In this document: positions 48,483 to 55,348 of the stretch, one piece after another
Layout of the letters: every line of letters starts with the position of its first letter
How positions within the stretch are numbered: position 1 is the stretch's first letter
Assembly (NCBI GenBank): GCA_949126835.1
Contig: OX421497.1
Span: 30,074,742 to 30,138,741 of the forward strand
DNA: 64,000 nucleotides
Origin: Anisus vortex
Lineage: Eukaryota > Mollusca > Gastropoda > Planorbidae
Reading direction: 5' to 3'
Translations under genes and position numbers: made by a program
Notes under the pieces: generated by a model
What the model was told of the DNA's origin: nothing
Databases searched by the model: none
Seen by the model: only the letters and a program-made list of their open reading frames with translations

Positions 48483-51400
48483 GTAGTGTAGCCAGTAGAC
48501 ATGGGGGAGGGGGGAGCAAGGGTGCAGCTGCACCCTCTTCGCATATTTTCCAATTAAGGGGCCTTTTTTAGTAATAACCATTTTTGTTTTTTCCAATGAC
48601 ATAGAGTGGTGCCTTGTTACATTTTAAGAAACAAAAATTTAACTTTCTTCAAGAAAAACGGGGATCTTTTCGAGAACAAATACGTAGGTCTTTTTGATGA
48701 CCAATTTAAGAATTTGAAAAAGTGGCCATTTATAATGCTAAGTAGTTGGACCTTTTTAAGACTAAAAAAATGGGGGGGGGGGGTCTTCTTAAAAAAACAT
48801 TGGAGTATTTTCAAGAAAAAAATATTTGGGCAGGTTAGTAAAGGTGATGTGCAAAGTAAAGCTTCTCAAGCTTAGCGGCAGTGATCGCCCGTATGGGCCT
48901 ATGGCTGCCTCATCTTTAGCACTTTTGGATATTAATGAGTATACTACTAAGTATATCCAGCTATACAAATACATAAAACCTTACGGGACAAATGGCCATT
49001 TCCGTTCATTTACTGTGTTGAACGCGAGATTCACTATGTTGAACGCGAGGGCCTTATCGGATTTTTCCATTTTCTGCTGTTGTTTTTTTAATGTGGCGAG
49101 ACCATTTTTCAAAAGTTACCCACCGCAACTTGGCTTGGAGAGTTTGAATGGTGTAGGCTACGTTAAAAAAAATACTTGCGTGTGACGTAATGTCTATCAA
49201 ATCATTTATTTTTTTCATTATAGATGTTTGCATTATCTTTTAAGTAAAAGTAACCATATGTTTCAATTATTTAATGGATGCTCGTCGCTATTGAGAGCAT
49301 CCTTTAATAGGCGACTTTCTACACTCTATAAATTAAATTATACTAATTATATAGGACAAGTGACAAGTTATAAATGATTACTTTTAAATAGCACAAGCCT
49401 GACAGCAAACATTTTTATGCATGTGCCAGGGCTACTGGACACAATATAAAAAAAAAAATACCGAAAGAAACATTATCAATACTGTTTTATTGATACAATA
49501 AGCAAGAACAAAAATTAAATACCGAAAAAAATCGTTATCACTAGATCTATAGATTTTTATCGCATTGAAATATTATTTTCCTTTTTTTTTATTATTTGCC
49601 TTTTTTATTTTTTGTATTTGTGTTTTTTTTCTTTTAGATAGTATATTGTTGTTAATTTAATATTATTAATAGCAAGTCAAGTGAACACAACTGTTCGCTA
49701 CATTTTAATAACGAATTGAAAAGTATCTTTAAAAAAAAACCGAACGAGCCTTTCGACTCTTGTGTCCGGGTGCCAGCCACCTCAAGGGCGTAACGCTTAG
49801 GATTGAGCAATTTATGTCTGGGCTCCAGCCACATCAGGGCGTAACGTTTAGGATTGAGCAATCTTTGTCCGGGCTCCAGCCACCCCAGGGCGTAAATTTT
49901 AGGATTGAGCAATCTATGTCCGGGCTCCAGCCACCCCAGGGCGTAACGTTTAGGATAGAGCATTCTCTGTCCGGGCTCCAGCCACCCCCACGAAGGCGTG
50001 GCGTGCCGTGTAACAGGGAAGGTTTGCGCAGCACAGCGATCGTTTACTGCGGTTCCCCTAAGGATTATTATCGTGGTGGCTCGCCAGTATACCTGCACTG
50101 TCACCCAGTAGCACAAATCCTATACTATAGGTACATGCATCCAGGCACCGGGTGTTTCTCGAGACGGGATTGCAGCGTCCATTGTTTCCTCCCCACCGAG
50201 ACCAGTGGCCTCTCGGCAGTGTAATTGATCTCAGACCCGCTGCGGGGGCTGTCCCCCGTTCGTTCGCCTGCCGTTGTATTCTTAATGGGAATGTGTAGGC
50301 GGTTTACACAATACGCCAGTCTTTTAGGTCAGAAACTTGACAGCAACAATTCTTATGCATATGCCAGGGTCAGGGCGACCAGAAACAATTAAAAAGAACA
50401 AAAACTAAATACCGAAAAGAAACGTTATCACTCCAGTTTTTATTGTAATATTGTCTTTTGTCTCTCTCTCTCTCTTATAAAAACAAATTGTAGTCATTCG
50501 TTTCTCCGTCATTTTGACGGGCATAACCTCTAGAATATATATATTCATTATATTTTCTATTATTTCTACATAATATTAGATAATATTAGATGTAAATGTT
50601 CTATCATTTTAATAACACAAATTATATCTAATTTTGTATAAAAGCAATTAGGACATTTTATGTATTGATTATAATTGAATGATGTTTACCAGCTGGACCT
50701 AAATATCTTTTTCTCTCAGGCGTGGAAATATCTAAAGACCTGTATGCCTGGCTTTCTGTGTTTATTCTACCTGTGAACTCAGCTCTTAATCCAATGCTTT
50801 ATACGCTGACCACAAAACTATTTAAGAAACAAATTCTTACCTATGGTATTCAGGTAATTTGGGGTTTTCTGTTGGTTATAGTATTTGTCGGGGGGGGGGG
50901 GGGGGGAGGGGGGGGAGCTTCATTGTATGTTTGCTGAATCAGAAAAGAACGTTTAATGTAACATTATAGTTTTACCAAGACAAGGTGAGGGGGGGTATTT
51001 GAATGTGGTATGATTATTTGGTCTATTAATTATTTGGGAGTTAGGCCATTTTGACCTTGAAAAAGTTTCCAGTGTAAGTGATGATGATAATAAGAAATAA
51101 AAAGATAAAGAAAAGTGTATACAATAGGTGAGAGAAAATGACAAAAAGATAGAGATGGAACAGGGGTCTAGGTCTGTGCAACCTCGGCAAGCAGAACCCA
51201 AAGTGACGGTCTAGCTTCTAAGAATTTAGTTAAAGAACACATACAATAATAGTTCATCTACATTTACAACTAACTAACTAAACAGCGAGATACAAAGCTA
51301 GAAATGTCTGGATTAATAGGCACCTTCAAAGTATTGACTAAAATATAGTGGGTTACCTTATCTTAAAATGCCTTAATTTACAGGCATCTTAAAATAATTA

Positions 51401-54114
51401 ACTAAAATATGTTATAAAAATAGATTAACATTATAGGTAAAAAAATAAATAAAGATACATTTAAATACCATTTAAAACACACAATAAAATATTCGATAAC
51501 CACAACGTGGATGACAATAGAATCAATCCAATTGTAGAAATCAACAGGTCTACAAAAGACCATCCCCACATGTTATAAAAAATCATACTTTACATCAATG
51601 CAATCCAATTACAATATATATATATACTACGTGGTTGATAATTAAATCCTACCACATGCAGAAATAAATGAGTACTAAGCTCCCGAAGGCCATACATACA
51701 AGTAAGGAAACGTCGATTAATTATAACAACAAATTTTATAAAATTTTTACCTCCCACCCCCCTTTGTTAACAATTGTCAAACTTTCAGAGACCATCCCAC
51801 CTCCCCACACACACAAATAATATTAAATGTGTTACCCTCCTCTCTTTTATAACAAGTTACACACTTTTAGACGCAGGCTTTAATGTTTAAAATAGAGTAC
51901 CAGGTGACCGATCATTTGATCGATAATAAAGAGAAGGCGCTTGTACCTTAACATCATGTGTATGTAAAACAAATGCATAAATTTAAAAAATACGTCTTTA
52001 CCAGACCAATAAATTGTATTTGTCTTTTTTCTTTTTTTCTACTATGAATAACATAGGCTTTAAATTCTAACAGTCGAAGCAGATTTTTATTTGTGCAGTC
52101 TAATATCTAGATTTTGCCCAATACCCCCCCCCCCCCCCAAATAAAATAGAAAAAAGCTTAATCTCATTTCAAACCCTAAAAAAAATGTAGGCTAGAGTTG
52201 TCAGTTTTAAATCCAACAGAAATATATGTCTTTTATGTCATTATGTTATGTATTTAATTAAAAAGACTGAATATGAAAAGTTAAAAATGTAAAATATCCA
52301 GAATTACATTACAATTTTTAGTTCTTCTACCCCTTGCCCTACTTTAACAACTGTCAAACTTTCTAAAGACCCCTCTTATATTATGTCATTTTTTTAACTC
52401 CCTCCCTCACCCCATTCAAGCTAACAATGAGTTACGGCCGGCAAGTATGTTTGACATAAATTAAAAAGGTCTACGAATAATACATTTTTACTAATTTACC
52501 AGATTTCATATTGACTTCTTAACATAGTCTAATATTTCTTACTTGGCACATATATAAATCATAAGTATAGTTTGTAAATCACTTGTAAAAAAATATCTTA
52601 TACAAAAAAGTATGTATTTATTATTTTCAAAGTTTTCAATGTATTATTCCAAACATTGTTGACAAAAAAGTAAAAATATCGTAAGATGGGGTGAACGTGG
52701 CCATGCGTGGTAACTTTGGGCCATTGAGGAAAAAATGTTTTAGAGTGCCATAAATCCAAAAATATTATAATTTCAGGTCTTTCAATTGTATATAATACAT
52801 AATAAAGATATATGTTTTTCACGGTGAACAGAGTATTTTCTGAGGTACAGACATCTTTTCAAGATGGCTGTCTGACATGCGATTTTAAGCATAGCTAAGT
52901 CAATCTGTAAAACTCTTAATAACCAGAACTTTTTATGGTGATTATATTTATTTAACTTATGTTTTCTATCTTTCTAAAACTTACTTAACAGGGACTATTA
53001 TTGAAAAAAAAACTATCACCGCTATTTTACTTAGAATAAGGGTGGCCATAGTCATCCCTTATAATGGCAGCGATGACGGGGTGACTATGGCCATAGTGAG
53101 AAGTTGTTTTGTTCTTGGATTTATTGCATACAGTTAACATTTTCGGTTTATTATTCATTTTTGTGTTCACTTAAACAGATTTGCATTGAGAAAGAACAAC
53201 GCATCAGATTTTTAAAGCAACAATGAACTTTCTTTAATATTAGAAAACAATGTATGTGAAAAATTGGCAATGACATTTGTTCACACAGTTAAACAATTTT
53301 TTTGAACCATTATAAATACCAAACCATTGAATGTACTAAATTAAACAATTTTTGTTTATTTTAACACACAGAGCAAGTCACTATGCTCGGGCTTACCAAT
53401 CTACGCTACAATTAAACATCTATTGAGTCTTGCATTAGTAGATCATAATAAAATATACATTTTTTCAATTTTATTTTAATATTAAAGTTTTTATTTCAAT
53501 TTGCAATACCATATTTTCATTATTTGTTTCATCTGCACTTTTTTTCTCTGGATATTAAACAGATTTTGCCAAGTAACTGTTATATACTGCTGTTTTATGC
53601 TCTATACGGCAAAGTCAAAAGGTTATCAATAAGTTCTAAATACATGCATTGACACATTAATGTCATTAATTCCTGCACCAATAAAACCCGTCAAAATCAA
53701 CCATGTAAGAATTGGAAATTGGTTAAATTAGAAAAAAAAATAGCTGGCCATAGTCACCCCAGGCCAGGGTGTATGGTTGGGTGGTTAGATATTATAGATA
53801 TACCCATTTAACCCAAATTCTGAAATATATGAGATTTATTAATACAATTAATATTTACTAATCTGTAGCTCTTTTCACATTGATGAAACATACAAAAGAT
53901 TTTTTACGTTGTTTAAAATGGTTTAAGTATAATATGTTGAAAATTTAAAAAAAATGGACTTCATTTGTTGAGAACAATAAATACACAATATAAATAAGCT
54001 TAGTTGATCTATTTATTTCAGACCCAGCCCGGTCTCAGAGAAAGACTCCAACCAATCCAGATCAAGTTGAAAAAACAACGGAGCCTCAATAGAGAGGAGA
54101 ATGCAGTACCGTGA
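24825..54114 (+). CDS. LRR-containing rhodopsin-type GPCR (GRL101/relaxin-receptor-like), 5' incomplete
   Basis: Eight exons inferred by hand: five 72-nt LRR exons, a 7TM exon, a TM7 exon and a C-tail exon. All junctions are GT-AG. LRR introns share one phase (two bases before, one after), the phase at the 7TM exon fits (GT|A = V), and the last joins are phase 1 and phase 0. LRR exons leading straight into Y-F-x-x-F-x-x-C and the 7TM core is the layout of relaxin receptors RXFP1/2 and snail GRL101. Such receptors bind peptide ligands at the outside and signal through G proteins at the plasma membrane. Signal peptide, LDL-A modules and further LRRs must lie upstream or in exons I missed. Introns are loaded with transposons. 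TAA at 46617-46619 interrupts the frame in intracellular loop 3; on this sequence the gene may be a pseudogene, an allele or carry a base error. A polyadenylation signal AATAAA lies at 54212. Confidence 0.85.
25290..25727. repeat. 26-bp satellite array, segment 1
   Basis: Diverged units around TTGTAGTAATTGCAGGCAAA, with more decayed copies at the left edge (GTGAATGCAGGCAAAC). Interrupted at about 25727 by an RTE-like retrotransposon; resumes at 28894. Confidence 0.9.
25735..27480 (-). pseudogene. RTE-like reverse transcriptase region, catalytic box deleted
   Basis: Minus strand. It shows NYRGITLLVIPGKVFNGIL, DQQAGFRKDRSCTNQI, the RT thumb (FTYLGRIVNKNDGTDADVR, LLYGAETWRTT) and the C-terminal WRWLGHTLRKPASN to CPERGV region. 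The place where F-A-D-D is expected reads KLDDLAHSQQHM, so the catalytic aspartate pair is missing as well as the frame being broken. Confidence 0.83.
27500..28736 (-). pseudogene. RTE-like endonuclease region
   Basis: Minus strand. It has TWNVRTMFEAGKAAQVA, ISEARWTDSGQKRL, IGDLNAEIGDDNTGYEE, IDHICISKKF and the terminal DVASDHHLLVARV of the APE fold. A frameshift lies near 28300-28330, then a linker (KEWISTVSLKKIEQR) leads to RT. Start taken at the Met at 28736. Confidence 0.85.
28894..30545. repeat. 26-bp satellite array, segment 2
   Basis: About 60 units of AACATATATTGTAGTAATTG plus CAGGCA, for example anchors at 28921 and 28947. Three units make 78 bp, so all three minus-strand frames carry the same 26-residue repeat and stay open for up to 222 codons. 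These ORFs are a consequence of the repeat, not genes. Interrupted at about 29858-30124 by a transposon fragment. Confidence 0.95.
29858..30124. mobile_element. DNA transposon fragment in the satellite
   Basis: Begins CAGGGCCGGCTCTACCATA and continues GGCGGCTGCCTAGGGCGC, a terminus seen on many animal cut-and-paste elements. The other end (GCGTAGCGGC) does not pair with it, so the copy is truncated. Confidence 0.5.
30546..32253. other. unassigned intronic DNA with AT microsatellites
   Basis: Lies in the long intron between LRR exons a and b. No LRR exon was found in it. It holds (CT)n at 31567-31584 and a decayed Helitron-like 3' end (AGGCATAAACACTAG, ending 31635), then (AT)n. Related TAAACAAACTCACGG and CCGTGAG motifs sit near 31450 and 32070 in inverted orientation, perhaps an old foldback element. 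Confidence 0.4.
32804..33899 (-). mobile_element. 1.1-kb insertion with 4-bp duplication, probable solo LTR
   Basis: TAAG is duplicated at 32800-32803 and 33900-33903, and copy 3 of the host element has the empty site (GATACAATAAGCAAG). On the minus strand the insert begins TGTTACGAAACG, a common LTR start; the other end (TCATAATA) lacks a clean CA. No ORF. Its existence as an insertion is firm; solo-LTR identity is inference. Confidence 0.6.
34175..34267. repeat. 51-bp tandem repeat, left part in copy 2
   Basis: Two units of GGCGTAACGTTTAGGATTGA plus 31 bases, cut by a non-LTR insertion and resumed at 35717. 51 bp is 17 codons, so both strands read as 17-residue repeats. Confidence 0.88.
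34268..35716 (-). mobile_element. 5'-truncated non-LTR retrotransposon in the 51-bp repeat
   Basis: Minus strand. Only the RT thumb and C-terminus remain. One segment has LRKCHILNLPIDSQIDLF and PILFYGCDIWG; another has a C-terminal Cys-rich motif (YESRLCPFCANAVGDAYLYL), typical of jockey-superfamily elements of molluscs. Three frames are used, so it is not intact. The 3' end is a (CATTGTT)n-like tail at 34268-34291. Confidence 0.75.
34774..35154 (-). pseudogene. RT C-terminal fragment (Cys-rich end)
   Basis: 127-codon minus frame with LCPFCANAVGDAYLYLLECE, the C-x-x-C then Glu-Cys pattern common at the end of jockey-like RT proteins (compare MAPMCAFCN in the I/Nimb element at 55.6 kb). The continuations upstream (35179-35400 and 35431-35716) are in other frames. 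Confidence 0.65.
35717..35826. repeat. 51-bp tandem repeat, right part in copy 2
   Basis: About two more 51-bp units, continuing the array interrupted at 34268. Confidence 0.88.
35827..36180. other. GC-rich core of the long Helitron-like form
   Basis: GC-rich against very AT-rich surroundings and about 95% alike with 49987-50335. Both copies can be read as open frames on both strands (for example SPVYLHCHPVAQILYYRYMH), but the frames differ between copies and no family is recognised. Probably captured non-coding sequence. Confidence 0.5.
36367..36583. repeat. (AT)n run and short spacer before LRR exon b
   Basis: (AT)n of about 55 bp at 36405-36460 follows the Helitron-like end, as it does at copies 1 and 3. 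Confidence 0.8.
36584..36655 (+). CDS. LRR exon b of the GPCR
   Basis: 72 nt between CTTGTAG and GTATGT, one LRR (DLRDNLITDLNIELFKDL...). It follows the Helitron-like element closely. The phase is identical to the other LRR exons. Confidence 0.88.
36778..36849 (+). CDS. LRR exon c of the GPCR
   Basis: 72 nt between GTTTCAG and GTAAGA, one LRR (NLGQNKLTILKNGVFDSL...). Only a 122-bp intron separates it from exon b. Confidence 0.9.
36850..38469. other. GPCR intron between LRR exons c and d
   Basis: Holds a roughly 10-bp tandem repeat of CCCTACTGAA (about 37130-37208). A possible MITE is bounded by GAGCGATTGCAAT (37625-37637) and its inverse ATTGCAATCGCTC (38140-38152), 528 bp apart and without a clear target duplication. 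Nothing else was supported. Confidence 0.5.
38470..38541 (+). CDS. LRR exon d of the GPCR
   Basis: 72 nt between TCTAACAG and GTAAGG, one LRR (SLRGNELTHIEPNVFKYL...). Same phase as its neighbours. Confidence 0.9.
38542..40095. other. GPCR intron between LRR exons d and e
   Basis: A GC-richer stretch at about 38800-39833 differs from the AT-rich flanks. On the minus strand it begins TGTAAGGGTTGGTG and has CAATAAACG near its far end, which would suit a solo LTR, but no target duplication was found. The minus ORF at 38958-39308 matches nothing I recognise. Confidence 0.35.
40096..40167 (+). CDS. LRR exon e of the GPCR (last repeat)
   Basis: 72 nt between TTTACAG and GTATGT, one LRR (DLRYNKLTSIENGTFQNM...). 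Its last two bases plus the first base of the 7TM exon give Val. The result is L-T-H-V-Y-F-D-R-F, as at the LRR-to-membrane junction of relaxin receptors. Confidence 0.9.
40168..41469. other. GPCR intron, left part
   Basis: No exon supported. An 83-codon plus frame at 40658-40909 ends SAKTYTFFKKNLKS, faintly like the C-terminus of CR1/L2 RT proteins (a W...LP...A.TY..FKK.LK pattern). It may be a decayed fragment. Confidence 0.35.
41470..41862 (-). mobile_element. 5'-truncated L2-like fragment
   Basis: Closely similar to the 3' end of the L2-like element at 1734-2130: same AAGATAAGATT tail, CATAAATTCCGTCTTTCAGC block and the C-terminal NEHPLHDSYIISSGRGRL reading on the minus strand. A second member of the same family. 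Confidence 0.88.
41921..43838. mobile_element. non-autonomous hAT-type element
   Basis: Ends TAGTAGCGTAGCCAGG and CCTGGCTACGCCACTG form a 16-bp imperfect inverted repeat (two mismatches). AATATGAC is duplicated at 41913-41920 and 43839-43846, an 8-bp target duplication as in hAT elements. Poly-G and poly-C tracts follow the ends. 1,918 bp with no transposase frame. A second, partial left end of this family is at 48482. Confidence 0.85.
42860..42935 (-). mobile_element. hAT terminus nested in the non-autonomous element
   Basis: On the minus strand it begins CAGGGGTTGGCAATCTAAGA and continues with the CACGCGTGCC words of a widespread hAT end. The matching other end was not found. Confidence 0.5.
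44096..45560 (-). pseudogene. decayed CR1/L2-type RT fragment
   Basis: Minus strand, in order: VSNLSFLSKVLERIVLAELL and FQSAYRKCHSTETALIRV (45270-45461), AAFDTLDHVILI near 45210, then LHYGVPRGSVLALVLYTVHL (44958-45176). These are RT fingers and palm in proper order but broken into several frames. The 3' end is probably at 44096-44180, with the AGCGCTATA then (ATT)n tail typical of this group. At 45672-45722 a similar tail (GCGCTATGAGC ... GGCAGCGC) points the other way, a second small remnant. Confidence 0.75.
45881..46722 (+). CDS. seven-transmembrane exon of the GPCR (TM1-TM6), with an in-frame stop
   Basis: 842 nt between CCACTCAG and GTAAAA. It contains a juxtamembrane Cys region (YFDRFYMCLYA), TM1 (ILRVSVWIVGIFACLGNLL), TM2 (NLSMADLLMGIYLLIIGV), the TM3 cysteine (WLCNYSG) and a DRY motif (LDRYIIVMYP). 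TM4, the second loop cysteine (NALCVPLHLH), TM5 and TM6 (RFFFIVITDFLCLVPIIII) follow. TAA 46617-46619 falls between TSR and SKERWYM in loop 3. The frame resumes at once, so it is a point nonsense change rather than a frameshift. Codon use is GC-richer than the surrounding DNA, as expected for a conserved exon. Confidence 0.93.
46617..46619 (+). other. in-frame TAA in intracellular loop 3
   Basis: The nonsense codon separates TM1-TM5 from TM6-TM7. No GT-AG pair can remove it without deleting conserved sequence: the only GT nearby (46615) to AG spans about a dozen bases, too short for an intron. One base substitution would explain it. Confidence 0.85.
46723..48480. other. GPCR intron between the 7TM and TM7 exons, left part
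   Basis: About 47413-48240 is GC-richer, starts TGTTGTAGCACG, has poly-C tracts, AATAAAATATTCGTTG near 48102 and a following ATACGCC, suggesting a solo LTR; no target duplication was found. (AT)n occupies 48420-48478. Confidence 0.4.
48482..48850. mobile_element. left end of the TAGTAGYGTAGCCAG hAT family
   Basis: TAGTAGTGTAGCCAG, then a G-rich tract and GGGGCCTTTTT, parallels the left end at 41921. No right inverted end was found before the Helitron-like element at 48954. Right boundary uncertain. Confidence 0.5.
48954..50533 (+). mobile_element. Helitron-like element, copy 3 (long form, uninterrupted)
   Basis: Starts TATCCAGCTATACAAATACA. Ends with hairpin CCGTCA-TTT-TGACGG (50506-50520) then ...CTCTAG at 50533 and an AT run. 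It shows the structure without nested insertions: AT-rich left part, 51-bp repeats (49758-49986), GC-rich core (49987-50335), AT-rich right part. The 154-codon plus frame at 49760-50224 is made of 17-residue repeats plus the core and is not recognised as a gene. Confidence 0.6.
49758..49986. repeat. 51-bp tandem repeat in copy 3
   Basis: About four and a half units. GATTGAGCAA anchors at 49801 and 49852 give the 51-bp period. Same unit as at 34175 and 35717, with a different copy number. Confidence 0.92.
50720..50853 (+). CDS. TM7 exon of the GPCR
   Basis: 134 nt between TTCTCTCAG and GTAATT. The first two bases complete a Gly codon with the end of the 7TM exon. It reads VEISKDLYAWLSVFILPVNS and then ALNPMLYTLTTKLFKK, with the TM7 N-P-x-x-Y motif. 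A poly-G tract lies 36 bp after the donor. Retaining the intron would add about 28 residues, including a poly-Gly run, before a stop. Confidence 0.9.
50854..54021. other. last GPCR intron
   Basis: Poly-G at about 50890-50919 and poly-C near 52124-52138. The end words GTAAGATGGGGTGAACGTGG (52682) and CTGGCCATAGTCACCCCAGG (53744), plus the internal GGTGACTATGGCCATAG near 53080, suggest a 1.1-kb non-autonomous cut-and-paste element, perhaps pogo-like. No target duplication was resolved. No exon supported. Confidence 0.4.
54022..54114 (+). CDS. probable C-terminal tail exon of the GPCR
   Basis: After TATTTCAG the phase-0 frame reads TQPGLRERLQPIQIKLKK and then QRSLNREENAVP, ending at TGA 54112-54114. 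A basic, Ser-containing tail suits a receptor C-terminus. The phase matches the TM7 exon exactly. Alternative: GTGAGG at 54111 is itself a donor and the tail continues elsewhere. Confidence 0.65.
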   Translation, partial: TQPGLRERLQPIQIKLKKQRSLNREENAVP

Positions 54115-54211
54115 GGTAACTTCTGTAAGCCTGAATGATGTAGTTATATTTTCATTATACTTTTGAAAATTAAAATGTAAAGCATACACCAAATTAAGCA
54201 TATGACTACTT

Positions 54212-54217
54212 AATAAA
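54212..54217 (+). terminator. candidate polyadenylation signal of the GPCR
   Basis: AATAAAATAAA about 100 bp after the predicted stop in the C-tail exon, the first such hexamer downstream. Confidence 0.45.
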
Positions 54218-54239
54218 ATAAAATGTAATTAATCAGAGG

Positions 54240-54990
54240 ATCTTATGTGTCGTGTTTGGGCATAAGATACTAAGGAAAACGCCTCATTTGGGTTTGGTTA
54301 AGACAAGATAATCTTAAAACTAGTAGAGACTCAATGTCATCTGTATATTAAATAACGTCAATTCAGAATACCCGTGAGAGAGACTGTACGTGTATGGTAC
54401 TCGTGTTTTCTCCCTATATCATTCATTCTTTATGCTTTATGCTAAATCATATGCAAGCAACTATATTCTCAATGGTGCTCGTTAAATATGGCAACGGTAA
54501 ATCCGGCTACCGTAAATTTGAAAAAAGTATCGAAATGGTATTGCGAGGTCGAAGAAGCAGTACGATCCTTTGTTACATTAGCTCGACTGGACAATCCCAA
54601 GGTTAATCACCACCTTTGTTTGGACATGTGGGTCTGTCGAGACACTTGCCACCTTCGCCCCACCCAGTCACCCACCTCCCCATCCACATCAGTCACATAT
54701 AACGGGTTGGGAAGGAGGGGGGGACAAACATGTGACTCTAAATGCCGCCCAGTTATTTCTGATTGAAGTGATTGGTCCACTTAATTCTTATTGGCCTACG
54801 AGATATTTTCGTGCATAAAGTTTTCTTGTATATTAAGGAGACACACTGTTTGAACGGAACTCTTACCTTTTGAATTTTACTCTTGGAGGACAGTGTTCGC
54901 ACATTTAGTCTTTCTGGACCTTAAACTGGCGTGTTATTTTGTCAATAATATTAAGCTGTTGTATGTTTGCCAATTGCATTTTATTGTTAT
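54240..54990 (+). other. region with a weak exon candidate
   Basis: 54488-54601 begins ATG, reads 38 codons (LKKVSKWYCEVEEAVRSFVT) and ends at AAG|GTTAAT, which could be a first exon. The surrounding TATATTAAGGAGACAC and the GC contrast could equally be LTR sequence. The family is not recognised. The last five bases, GTTAT (54986-54990), abut the LTR that follows. Confidence 0.3.
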
Positions 54991-55348
54991 TGTCACAGGA
55001 CTAATACACACAGTTAGTTCATAAAATGTAAACGAAGACTCCTCAATTCAATACTCAATTCTTTAATCAATTAGTCGCTGCAACACTGGTATACACTAGA
55101 TCAACACAACAATACTTTCTGTTCTTGACTGATAAACTTGGACGAAGACCCATCTCATACACGTCTTGTTTATGTACAGTCCAAATCTCAACTGAAGTGT
55201 ATCTAGGATCCAGCGTTGCTATATCATACATATTGAATTGAATTGAATTGTTGAATTTCCGGCTCATCAACATCGAAGGTTATATAGAGCCTTTTTGATA
55301 ACGTTGTTGTCATTTTTCTCTTGTATTCATTTTATTGTTCTTATATCT

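Noticed and set aside
49760..50224. 154-codon ORF in Helitron-like copy 3
   Set aside because: Made of 51-bp repeats and the GC-rich core; the equivalent frame is not kept in copy 2.
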